64,000 bases of DNA from Pirellulales bacterium (GTDB taxonomy: Bacteria; Planctomycetota; Planctomycetia; Pirellulales; Lacipirellulaceae): assembly GCA_019636345.1 (NCBI GenBank), contig JAHBXQ010000005.1, forward strand, positions 248,001-312,000, written 5' to 3'. Of this stretch, positions 43,538 to 52,067 are shown piece by piece (positions within the stretch are counted from its first letter, which is position 1; each line of letters begins with the position of its first letter). Made by a program: the position numbers and the translations under genes. The notes beneath the pieces are model-generated. The model had not been told where the DNA came from and searched no databases. It saw only the letters and a list, made by a program, of their open reading frames with translations.

Positions 43538-46500
43538 ATGCTCCGCGCCGCCTTGCAGTTTGTCGCCCGCGAGCAGCTGGTCGTGCTCCTGGCGGCGGCT
43601 GCGCTCATTGCCGCGGGCTGGTACGCCACGCAAGTCGTGCCGATCGACGCGATTCCGAACGTCGGCGAGAACCAGGTGATTGTGTTCGCCGACTGGCCCG
43701 GCCGTTCGCCGCGCGACGTGGAGGATCAAGTCACCTACCCGCTCTCCGTCGCGTTGCTCTCGGTGCCGGGGGCGGAGAGCGTCCGCGGCAAGAGCATGTT
43801 CGGTTTCAGCTTCGTACAAGTCACCTTCGACGACAGCGCTGAGTTCTATTGGTCGCGGACTCGCGTGCTGGAGCGGCTCGGCACGGTGGCGCCGCTGCTG
43901 CCGGAGGGAGTGACGCCGACGCTCGCCCCCGACGCCACGGCCCTCGGGCAAATCCTGTACTACACGCTGCGCCCGTCGGCCGAGGGCATGGACCTCGCGC
44001 AGCTTCGCTCGCTGCAGGACTTCGTCGTCAAATACGAGCTGCAATCGGTCGACGGCGTGAGCGAGGTGGCCAGCGTCGGCGGCTACGTGCGGCAATATCA
44101 AATCGAGGTCGATCCCGACCGGCTCCGCTTTCACGAGGCGCCGCTGGAGGAACTCATCGCGGCGGTGCGGAACTCGAACATCGACGTCGGCGCGAAGACG
44201 GTCGAGAGCGGCGGCATGGAGTTCATCATCCGCGGCCGGGGTTTCTTGGGCGGCGGCGATGCCGACGAGGCCGTCACCGATTTAGAGCAGACGGTCGTAA
44301 TGTCCCGCGACGGCGTGCCCGTGCGGGTGCGCGATTTGGCGACCGTGCAGATCGGTCCCGAGTTCCGCCGCGGGGCGATCGATCTCAACGGCAGCGAAGC
44401 GGTGGGCGGGATCGTCGTGATGCGGTTCGGCGAGAATCCGCGGCGCGTGATCGACGCCGTGAAAGAGCGAATGGAGTCGCTCGAGCCGAGCCTGGGCGGA
44501 GTCACGTTCCAGATCGTCTACGACCGCACGGAGTTAATCAACGAAACCATCGCTACGCTGACCGACGCGCTCAAGGAAGAGGTGATCATCACGATCGCGG
44601 TGGTGCTGCTGTTTCTGCTTCACGTGCGGGCGAGCATCGTCGTGGCCGTGACGCTGCCAATCGCCGTGCTGATGGCCTTCATCGCAATGCGGGGCTTCGG
44701 CGTCGATGCGAACATCATGTCGCTGGCCGGCATCGCGATTTCCATTGGCGAGATCATCGACCTCTCGATTATCGTGTCCGAAAACATCTACCGCCATTTG
44801 GCGGATTGGGAAGCGGCCGGGTCCCAGGGCGGCTCAAAGCGGCGAACTCACATCATCGTCGACGCCGCCGAGGAGGTGGCCCCGGCGGTGATTACGGCCG
44901 TGAGCACCACGATCGTCAGCTTCCTGCCGGTGTTTTTTCTCACCGGGCGCGACTACAAGCTGTTCGCCCCGCTGGCATACACCAAGACGTTTTGCATGAT
45001 TGCGGCCCTGATCGTGGCGATCCTGCTCGTGCCCCTCTTAGCACGGCTGCTGCTCCATTCGCGTCAACGTTCTCGGCTGACGTCGCTCGCGATGGGACTC
45101 GGCTTTGCGGTGTTCTTCGTGCTGCTTGCCGGCTTCGTATGGTTCGATGCAATCTTCGCCTGGCTGCGTCTCGATCGGCCGGCCGTGATTGTCATCGCGG
45201 CACTCGTCGGCCTGGCAACCGGCTACCTCACCGGCCGCGAACGGCTCCGGCCGATCGAAGAGAATCCGACCAGCCGGCTGATCCACTGGTTCTACGAACC
45301 GACGCTGCGGTTGTTTCTGCGGCACAAACTGAGCTTCATGCTGATGCCGGCGGCGATGGTGATCGTCGGCCTGGGCGCCTGGATCGGCCTGCCCACGGTG
45401 ATGACGCCCCTGGAGCGGGCCGTCAGTTACTTGGGCGTCGACCTCAACGAGGTGCCCGGGTACGTCGATGCCAAGCATTCGTTTACGGGCCTGGTGACCG
45501 ACGACTGGATCGCGCTCGACGAGGGGAGCTGGTTCTACATGCCGATCCTCTACCCCGGCGCCAGTCTTTCGCAGGCGCTGGAGGTGCTGCAAACTCAGGA
45601 CACGCTGATCCGGCAGATCCCGGAGGTCGAGAACGTGCTCGGCAAGATCGGCCGCGCGGAATCGGCGCTCGACCCGGCCCCGGCCGCAATGGTCGAGACG
45701 TACGTCATCCTCAAGCCGAAGGACCAGTGGCGGCCCGGCATGACGGAGCGGCGAATCTGGGACGAGATCAACGAGGTGGCCACGCTGCCGGGCGTCACGC
45801 GCGCATCGCCCCTGCAACCGATCGAGGGCCGCGTCGTGATGCTGCAGGCCGGCATCCGCGCAGCGATGGCGATCCGCATCTACGGCGACAATCTCCGGGA
45901 TCTGGCCAAGGCGTCGCTCGCAGTGCGCGACCACTTGCGGCGATTGCCGCAGGTGGACGCGGCGACGGTGAATCCCGACATCGTGCTCGGTCAGCCGTAC
46001 CTGGAGTTCGAAGTCGACCGCGAAGCGGCCGCTCGCTACGGAATGTCGGTCGCCAGCGTCAACGAGATCATCGAAGCGGCGCTGGGCGGAATGGATGTCA
46101 CACGCACCGTGCAAGGCCGCGAGCGCTACTCCGTGCAGGTCCGCTACCAGCGGCAACTTCGCGACGAAATCGATCAACTCGACCGGCTGCCAGTCGTGAC
46201 GCCCGCGGGCGAAACCATTCCGCTTGGCAACCTGGCGCGTGTGACGACCACCTGGGGCCCGCCAGAGATCAACAGCGAAAACGCCCGGCTCGTGGCGTAC
46301 GTGATGTTCGCGCCTTCCGGTGCGATGGGCTCGCTGGAAACGGCTGCCTCAATTGAAGAGTCGCTGCGCGCTTCGATGGCGTTGCCTCTCGGCTCTGCGG
46401 GCCGATTGGACTTGCCGGAAGGCTATTTCGTCGAGGCGATCGGCGCATTCCGCGAGCAGATTCAGAGTAACCGCCGGTTACTGTTCATCATTCCGGTGGT

Positions 46501-47017
46501 GATCATCATCAACCTATTCCTGATCTATCTTCAGTTTCGCAATCTGTGGATCGCGCTGATCATCTTTGCGGCCATCCCGGTCGGTTTCAGCGGCGGCATG
46601 ATCTTGCTGGCCCTGGCGGGCGTGAAAATCAATACGGCGATCTGGGTCGGGTTCATCGCCGTGTTCGGCCTAGTGGTCGACGACGGCGTGTTGATGGCCA
46701 CTTATCTCGACCAGATCTTTCGCCGTCGCCGCTTGGAGTCGATCGAGCAGATTCGCGACGCCGTGGTCGACGCCGGCCTCAAGCGAATTCGCCCCGCTTT
46801 GATGACCTCGTTCACGACGTTTGCCGCCCTGACGCCCGTGTTGCTCGCCACCGGCCGCGGCGCCGACGTCGCTAAAGCGATGGCGCTGCCGGTATTCGGC
46901 GGGATGCTTTTCGTGCTTATCACCCTATTCGTTGTGCCCGTATTGTTCAGCCTGATGATGGAAACAAAGATGCGACTCGGCCTGGGAGACGAATACTGGG
47001 TGGCTGACGACGCATGA
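43538..47017 (+). CDS. Heavy-metal efflux RND pump, CusA/CzcA family
   Basis: The 1159-residue inner membrane pump has the twelve-helix RND layout with two large periplasmic loops. In helix 4, GEIIDLSIIVSEN holds D408 and E415, equivalent to the acidic proton-relay pair of CusA. GKIGRAESALDPAPAAMVET and LKPKDQWRPGMT are closer to CusA than CzcA, but the metal is not certain. Between helices 6 and 7 there are about 80 extra residues with two hydrophobic stretches (GLGFAVFFVLLAGFVWF, AVIVIAALVGLATGYL), making it longer than CusA (about 1050). The ATG at 43538 follows the adaptor stop by 2 bases. The longer frame upstream overlaps the adaptor gene. Confidence 0.92.
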   Translation: MLRAALQFVAREQLVVLLAAAALIAAGWYATQVVPIDAIPNVGENQVIVFADWPGRSPRDVEDQVTYPLSVALLSVPGAESVRGKSMFGFSFVQVTFDDSAEFYWSRTRVLERLGTVAPLLPEGVTPTLAPDATALGQILYYTLRPSAEGMDLAQLRSLQDFVVKYELQSVDGVSEVASVGGYVRQYQIEVDPDRLRFHEAPLEELIAAVRNSNIDVGAKTVESGGMEFIIRGRGFLGGGDADEAVTDLEQTVVMSRDGVPVRVRDLATVQIGPEFRRGAIDLNGSEAVGGIVVMRFGENPRRVIDAVKERMESLEPSLGGVTFQIVYDRTELINETIATLTDALKEEVIITIAVVLLFLLHVRASIVVAVTLPIAVLMAFIAMRGFGVDANIMSLAGIAISIGEIIDLSIIVSENIYRHLADWEAAGSQGGSKRRTHIIVDAAEEVAPAVITAVSTTIVSFLPVFFLTGRDYKLFAPLAYTKTFCMIAALIVAILLVPLLARLLLHSRQRSRLTSLAMGLGFAVFFVLLAGFVWFDAIFAWLRLDRPAVIVIAALVGLATGYLTGRERLRPIEENPTSRLIHWFYEPTLRLFLRHKLSFMLMPAAMVIVGLGAWIGLPTVMTPLERAVSYLGVDLNEVPGYVDAKHSFTGLVTDDWIALDEGSWFYMPILYPGASLSQALEVLQTQDTLIRQIPEVENVLGKIGRAESALDPAPAAMVETYVILKPKDQWRPGMTERRIWDEINEVATLPGVTRASPLQPIEGRVVMLQAGIRAAMAIRIYGDNLRDLAKASLAVRDHLRRLPQVDAATVNPDIVLGQPYLEFEVDREAAARYGMSVASVNEIIEAALGGMDVTRTVQGRERYSVQVRYQRQLRDEIDQLDRLPVVTPAGETIPLGNLARVTTTWGPPEINSENARLVAYVMFAPSGAMGSLETAASIEESLRASMALPLGSAGRLDLPEGYFVEAIGAFREQIQSNRRLLFIIPVVIIINLFLIYLQFRNLWIALIIFAAIPVGFSGGMILLALAGVKINTAIWVGFIAVFGLVVDDGVLMATYLDQIFRRRRLESIEQIRDAVVDAGLKRIRPALMTSFTTFAALTPVLLATGRGADVAKAMALPVFGGMLFVLITLFVVPVLFSLMMETKMRLGLGDEYWVADDA

Positions 47018-47122
47018 GCTACTAAGGGATTCCTGAAGCCCGCGGAATTGCTGCTCAGCCATCCACGGCGTAGATAAGATAAGGCAGCATCTCTACTGTA
47101 ATTTGTCTTGAGCCAGAGCGGA

Positions 47123-47252
47123 TCAGTTGATTTTCATGGAGAGACAGGTCCGGTCGGTTTCCCAGTCTTCGCTGATTTCCATGAGGGCGGCGGTGACGAA
47201 CCGCTAGGCGCTCTGCTCGTTGGGGAACAAGAGGACGATGCGTGTGCGGCAG
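47123..47252 (-). pseudogene. IS256-family transposase C-terminal remnant
   Basis: On the minus strand the frame reads RRTRIVLLFPNEQSA, an in-frame TAG (47204-47206), then RFVTAALMEISEDWETDRTC, which is the C-terminal end of IS256 transposases (usual form ...RTRVVRIFPNE...LVTALLMEISEDWETGR). Only the last 40 or so codons remain. Confidence 0.65.
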
Positions 47253-47365
47253 TTGACTCATTTTTTGGGACAAATCCCAGCCGTTTTCTTGGCGCGGTCC
47301 GACGCGGTCCTGGCGCCCCCAAGACAACGTGCGGCAAAGCACTTGAGGTCTGAGTAGATCTAAGA

Positions 47366-47466
47366 CACTAGTTCTTTGACACTAGATACCCATTGGGTTG
47401 GGAACGGCGCAAGATCTCGCTTCGTCGACAGGTTGCGTCGCCCTAGGCCCGAAATACTCAAGTTGA
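47366..47466. repeat. Palindromic MITE-like element, copy 2 (decayed)
   Basis: CTAGTTCTTTGACACTAGAT begins it, then ATTGGGTTGGGAACGGCGCAA, a loop, GACAGGTTGCGTCG and CGAAATACTCAAG. This matches the reverse complement of the 23941-24050 element over about 100 bases, with the second arm partly eroded. It lies between the two IS256 remnants. Confidence 0.6.
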
Positions 47467-47512
47467 TAGTGCACGTGATTGAGCTTCATCGGGGGTTAGC
47501 GCCCGCCGCTCA

Positions 47513-47765
47513 TTTTGAGTTGTGGGATAAAGCCTACCCGTCGGCGCTCGACCGGGGCGAGCAGAGCGATCGGGCCCGCAAATGTGCCTTGGCCGAGATG
47601 GACGCCTCAGGCGCGTCGGCCCGCAAGGCGAAGGGGATCGTCGAGGAACTCTGCGGCAGCGAGGTCTCCAGTACGCAAGTGAGTCGCTGCGCCGCCGCGC
47701 TCGACGACAAACTGACCAAGTGGCGCGACCGTCTGCTGGGGGCCTTTCCCTTTGTGATCCGCGAA
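47513..47765 (+). pseudogene. IS256-family transposase internal remnant
   Basis: The frame reads YPSALDRGEQSDRARKCALA then EMDASGASARKAKGIVEELC and SEVSSTQVSRCAAALDDKL, ending near FPFVI. This is the segment before the catalytic domain of IS256 transposases. Both ends are missing and the reading frame continues into unrelated sequence. It is in the opposite orientation to the fragment at 47123-47252, so at least two insertion or rearrangement events took place. Confidence 0.7.
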
Positions 47766-47966
47766 CGCCCACAACATCTGCTGAACCATACGACGCCTTC
47801 TTGCCTGGGTGCGACAGGAGTGCTGAACGATTCGAAACAGCCATTGCGCTCGACGCCGAACGCCGACGACCGAGCAGTCTGGCGAAAGAGGGGAAGCCGG
47901 TTTCCAGGGACGAGAGTCGTTGCCTGACATGAGGCCCAGGGGTTGCCGCCTGCGGCACTCGCGCGG

Positions 47967-49025
47967 CTACTCTTCCCGAGGCGCCAGGAACACGAACGGC
48001 TTGGCCGGCTCAAACGCGGTCGTCTGATCGCCCCCCAGATCGGGGCGGTCGGTCATTCTCAGTTTCCTGGCGCCCGAACTCGCGCTGAAGTCGAGTTTGT
48101 CTAGCTTGACCCACAGCACGCTGGGACTGGCCGTGTTCTCGAAGTAGTAGACGCGGTTCTTCTGGTCGCTCACCGTCCGCCAGATCGTCGAGGAGATGTT
48201 CGGCTCGCCGGGAGTCGAGATGCCGCGCGGGACGCTCACGTTGCGGATCACGCTCAAGACGCTGGCGACCGCTTCGCGGGGGTCGGCCGATTGCCGGCAG
48301 GCGTTGACGTAGAACGACGCTCGGGCGAACCGATCGGCCGCGCGGTTGGTTCCGGGCAGCATCACGGTCCCGCCGATTTGCTGCCAGTACTTGTTGAGCG
48401 CGATCTGTTCGTCGAAGGCCGGCGAGTTGGTCATCACTTGGTGCTGCCGCCCGTGATGGACGACGAGCTTGCCGCCGAGGTACTCGAAAATCGCCGAATC
48501 GCCCGACGGATCGGAGATCGACAGGTGAACGGTCCCCGGCGCCCCGTTGGGGGCCGCAACCGTGACCATGCGGAACGAGTCCTTGCTCAATGCAGCGACT
48601 GCCTCGTCGACCGTTGCAAAGTTGTCGAGCAAGAACTGGGCCCACGCGGAAATCGAGATCACGGGGCGGCCGTCGTCGGCCGCCGGATACTCGGACTCGA
48701 CCAGGTAGAGCAGGTTCGCCACCAGCCCTTGTTCGTTCATGCCGTCGGCAGTCCCCCCTTCGTAGACCGACGCCACGACGCTGCCGTACCGGCTGGTCCA
48801 TGTGAGCGATCCCGCTCCGCATCCCCCGTCGCGATTCATGCCCCGAGGAAAGACCCACAGGTTCGTCTGCATCTGTTCCTTCCAGTCCATCGACCGGCCG
48901 GTGACGGTCTGGCCCTCCAAGCCAAAGTACACGGCCCGGGTGCAACTGCGGGCGCCAGGCGCAAGCCACGCCGACGCCGCCAGCAGGAACAGGGTGCAGC
49001 ACGACGTCGAAATCGCGAAGGGCAT
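47967..49025 (-). CDS. Exported Ntn hydrolase of the choloylglycine hydrolase family
   Basis: The 352-residue protein has a signal peptide whose removal exposes Cys28 (ARSCTRAVYFG), the expected N-terminal nucleophile of the penicillin V acylase/choloylglycine hydrolase family. QTVTGRSMDWKEQMQTNLWV carries the conserved active-site Arg and Asp (GRSMDW), and DGMNEQGLVANLLYL and ISAWAQFLLDNFATVDEAV are further family segments. It would cut a linear amide bond in the periplasm. The natural substrate is unknown (N-acyl homoserine lactones, N-acyl amino acids and bile salts are known substrates in the family). The ATG at 49025 has AAGGAG upstream. It borders the IS256 remnants. Confidence 0.9.
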   Translation of the reverse strand: MPFAISTSCCTLFLLAASAWLAPGARSCTRAVYFGLEGQTVTGRSMDWKEQMQTNLWVFPRGMNRDGGCGAGSLTWTSRYGSVVASVYEGGTADGMNEQGLVANLLYLVESEYPAADDGRPVISISAWAQFLLDNFATVDEAVAALSKDSFRMVTVAAPNGAPGTVHLSISDPSGDSAIFEYLGGKLVVHHGRQHQVMTNSPAFDEQIALNKYWQQIGGTVMLPGTNRAADRFARASFYVNACRQSADPREAVASVLSVIRNVSVPRGISTPGEPNISSTIWRTVSDQKNRVYYFENTASPSVLWVKLDKLDFSASSGARKLRMTDRPDLGGDQTTAFEPAKPFVFLAPREE

Positions 49026-49457
49026 TGTCAGGGCTCCTTGGTTCGATGAATTCAAGGTGATTGCAGCGTGAGAGGAGATGGGCGCCGTTTTGACGGCTGG
49101 CTCCCGATTCCAGCAGCGACGCGAGAACCATAAAAACAACTCCCGTCCCCTGCCAGCCCGGCGGGCCGACGCGCCGCCGACCGTTGTACCACGGGGGTGC
49201 GATTCTCGCCAAAATGGCGAAATCCGGGGGTTTGCGCGCAAAAAAGGGCTCGTTTCGCGGGACTCATCCTATGGAGAAGCTCTCGCCGGTTTTTATTGAA
49301 AATCGGTCGGAGTTCAGCGCGGTCGCACCCCGGCCGGCTCAGGCGGAACATTCTCGGTCGAATGACTTTCTCGCCCCCTCCGAGGGCTCGTCGCACTGCG
49401 AGCTAGCCGGGTCCGTCGCAGCGACCCTTCGTCGCACACTCAGCCACCGAGGTCGTT
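49026..49457. other. Intergenic region between Ntn hydrolase and BNR gene
   Basis: There are 432 bases between divergent genes. No gene is supported. The sequence near 49200-49310 is less GC-rich and may hold the promoters. I see no clear -35/-10 pair. Confidence 0.45.
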
Positions 49458-51674
49458 TTGTTTCCGAATCGTTTCGCCCGTCTGTGGACCGGCGCCGCGT
49501 TGATCGCCGGCGCCCTGGTCGCCCGTGGAGCCAAGGGGGTCGACAACGTCCCCGCCCCGCTGATCGTAGCCAACGACAACGGCGGGTGGTCGTGGTTCGA
49601 GGACGAGCGAGCGATCGTCGACCCGGTCGCGGGGAAGCTGCTGGTCAGCACGATCGCCAACGGCGCCGGGGTCGGCGGAGCGAGCCGCAGCGGCGACGTC
49701 GAAGTCGCCACGGTCGATCTGACGACCTTGGCGACGAGCCGCTTCACGCTGCGCGATTCCTTCCCCGCTGACGACCACAACACTCCCTCGCTGTACATCC
49801 GCCCCGACGGCCGGTACGTGGCGATGTACGCCGCCCACGGGTCGGACAATTTCTCCCGGTGGCGGATTTCCACGAACCCCGGCGACGCCTCTGCATGGTC
49901 GGCCGAGCAGACGCTCAACCATGGCGCCGGGGTCACGTACTCGAACATGCACTACCTCGCGGGAGACAACGGCGGCGCCGGGCGGCTCTACAATTTCGCC
50001 CGCAGTCTGAACTACGATCCGGTCGTGACGACATCCAACGATCAGGGGTCGACCTGGACCTTCGGGGGCAAGCTGCTGACCGAGGGGGGCGGGGGAGATC
50101 GGCCCTATCTGCGGTACGCGTCGGACGGCGACAAGATCCACTTCATCGCCACCGAACGCCACCCGCGCAACTTCAACAACAGCATTTACCACGGGTACGT
50201 GCAGGACGGCAAACTCTACAATTCGGCCGGAACGCTGATCGACGGCAACCTGTTCGATTCGTCCGGCTCTCCCCCCAGTGCGCTGACGACCGTCTTCGCG
50301 GCGAACACGGTCGTCGCCGGCTCCTCAATGCAGCGAGCGTGGACGGTCGACATGGCGATCGACCCGACAGGAACGCCCACGGCCGTCTTCCAAGCCCGCG
50401 CCGGTGGCAGCGATCTCGACCACCGCTTCTTTTACGGCCGTTGGACCGGCTCGCAGTGGCAGGTGAATCAGATGGCGTTCGCCGGGTCGTACTTGTACGC
50501 GGCGGAGAACGACTACACGGGACTCGCGGCGATCGACCCGAGTCGCGTCGACGTCGTCTACCTCTCGTCGGAAGTCCACCCCGAGACCAAAGCGCAGCTC
50601 ATCGGCGCCGACGGGGCCCGGCACTACGAGCTCTTCCGCGGGCAAACGTCCGACGGCGGCGCCTCGTGGCAGTGGACCCCGATCACGTTCAACTCGACGG
50701 TCGACAACGTCCGGCCCCATGTGCCCAAGTGGGACGAAAACAACACGGCCCTCGTCTGGATGCGAGGCCAGTACTCGACCTACGTCAATTACAACACCAA
50801 GATGGTCGCGCTGGTGAACCCCGATCTGTCCGAGCCGATCGCGGCGTTGAAAGTCGACTTCGGCCTGACGGGGCAACTCGTGCAGAACGGCTTCGCGGCG
50901 TTCACTCGCGACGCGAGCCCCTCGGGGATCGCCCAGACGGAATCGTACTCGTCCCCCTTTGCGGCCGACGGCGGGGCGATTGCAGTCACCCTGGGGGGCG
51001 GCGCCATTGAGTTTCGCGATCGCGGGAACGACGTCGCCGGGCCGCTGGGACGCGTCGTCGACGAGTTTGCGTTCGCCCCCGGTTCGTTGGAACTGACCTT
51101 CGGCAATCTGGCCGCGGGAACGTACCAACTGGTCCTCTACGGCCACGACCGCGACTTCTCCCAGGGCGCCTACGACGTTTCGCTCGGGTCGAGAAGGCTG
51201 GGCCGAATGGCCCCGACCTCCGGGGCGAATCCCTCCATCGGCGTCGCCTCGGCTCGGGTCCAGTTCCAGGCCGACGGCGACGACGTGACGTTGTCGCTCG
51301 CCTCGCTCAGCGGCGCAAACGTCGTGCTCAACGGGTTCGAGCTGTACGCCGCGGGCGAGTATCTCTCCCCCCCGTCGGTCGACCTCAACGGCGACGGGGT
51401 CCTCGACTTCGCCGACTACTTGCTCTACATGGGGGGCATGCACAAGAATCTCGCCGGCCTCCCCTCGAACGAGGCGTACGCCATGGGCGATCTCAACGGC
51501 GACGGCAAGAACGACTTCGCCGATTTGGCGATCTTCCGCGACGCGTACGACCTGTGGAACGGGTCTGGGGCGTTCGCCGCGGCTCTAGCGGCGCCGGAAC
51601 CCGGAGCAATCGGCCTCATGTCGCTGGTCGCGTTGACCCTGCGAAGGCTCGTCGTCCACGCCGCCGGCCGCTGA
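49458..51674 (+). CDS. BNR_4-type exported protein with dockerin-like loops and PEP-CTERM tail
   Basis: The 738-residue protein has a signal peptide (about 1-26), then a beta-propeller domain (about 30-470) of the BNR_4 type. LIVANDNGGWSWFEDERAIV, ADDHNTPSLYIRPDGRYVAM and TTSNDQGSTWTFGGKLL are typical, and this domain is found in polysaccharide lyases and hydrolases. A beta sandwich follows (about 470-625), then two calcium-type loops (DLNGDGVLDFADYLLY and DLNGDGKNDFADLAIF) and the tail APEPGAIGLMSLVALTLRR. No catalytic residue is certain. The start is a TTG at 49458 with GAGG 6 bases upstream. It probably acts on algal or other polysaccharides at the surface. Confidence 0.85.
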   Translation: MFPNRFARLWTGAALIAGALVARGAKGVDNVPAPLIVANDNGGWSWFEDERAIVDPVAGKLLVSTIANGAGVGGASRSGDVEVATVDLTTLATSRFTLRDSFPADDHNTPSLYIRPDGRYVAMYAAHGSDNFSRWRISTNPGDASAWSAEQTLNHGAGVTYSNMHYLAGDNGGAGRLYNFARSLNYDPVVTTSNDQGSTWTFGGKLLTEGGGGDRPYLRYASDGDKIHFIATERHPRNFNNSIYHGYVQDGKLYNSAGTLIDGNLFDSSGSPPSALTTVFAANTVVAGSSMQRAWTVDMAIDPTGTPTAVFQARAGGSDLDHRFFYGRWTGSQWQVNQMAFAGSYLYAAENDYTGLAAIDPSRVDVVYLSSEVHPETKAQLIGADGARHYELFRGQTSDGGASWQWTPITFNSTVDNVRPHVPKWDENNTALVWMRGQYSTYVNYNTKMVALVNPDLSEPIAALKVDFGLTGQLVQNGFAAFTRDASPSGIAQTESYSSPFAADGGAIAVTLGGGAIEFRDRGNDVAGPLGRVVDEFAFAPGSLELTFGNLAAGTYQLVLYGHDRDFSQGAYDVSLGSRRLGRMAPTSGANPSIGVASARVQFQADGDDVTLSLASLSGANVVLNGFELYAAGEYLSPPSVDLNGDGVLDFADYLLYMGGMHKNLAGLPSNEAYAMGDLNGDGKNDFADLAIFRDAYDLWNGSGAFAAALAAPEPGAIGLMSLVALTLRRLVVHAAGR

Positions 51675-52067
51675 AGCGCTCTGGGGGCGAATTTCTCCGA
51701 AATTCGCGCTGGTTCCGATGTGCGGGTAGCGGGGCGAACGTCCTAGCTGATTCGCGACCTCCGGGACCGCTTCGGGGATGGCTCCCCGAAGCCCGATATT
51801 CCGCGGGATTCTCCGCAAATTCCCCCCGTTTGGCGGTGATAAATCCTGGGAGTGCGCAAGCGTCTTCGGCGTCGAGGCGACGGAACCCCCGTTTTCTGCG
51901 GGGAAAGCCCTTCGAGGCCGCAAATCTCGGCTAGTTTCGGCCCTACTTCCCACAAGATCGCGGCGAGCGGACGTCGACTCGTCTCCGCCGGAGTCAAACC
52001 CGGCGCCGCCCTCCCGCCCCTGTTGCAACACACGCTTCACGACGGTTTCGTCTCGACTGGAAACGCC
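51675..52067. other. Hairpin-rich intergenic region
   Basis: Two perfect 9-bp hairpins lie here: 51687-51707 (GCGAATTTC/GAAATTCGC, loop TCC) and 51770-51791 (CTTCGGGGA/TCCCCGAAG, loop TGGC). A third, weaker one is near 51885-51902. The first lies 12 bases after the BNR stop and is a likely terminator, though no T tract follows. No gene is supported. Confidence 0.55.

Noticed and set aside
43849-46356. An 835-codon frame within the pump gene in another phase
   Set aside because: Ala/Arg/Gly/Asp-rich shadow of the RND pump frame.
47766-47927. Continuation of the IS256 fragment as a real gene
   Set aside because: After FPFVI the translation (RERPQHLLNHTTPSC...) has no IS256 similarity and ends soon. 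It looks like fused unrelated sequence.
35633-48000. Right-hand attachment site of the putative island (copy of the tRNA-Pro 3' end)
   Set aside because: I scanned by eye for TTCAAATCCTTTCAGCCC and found no second copy in the window. The island's right end is therefore not claimed.
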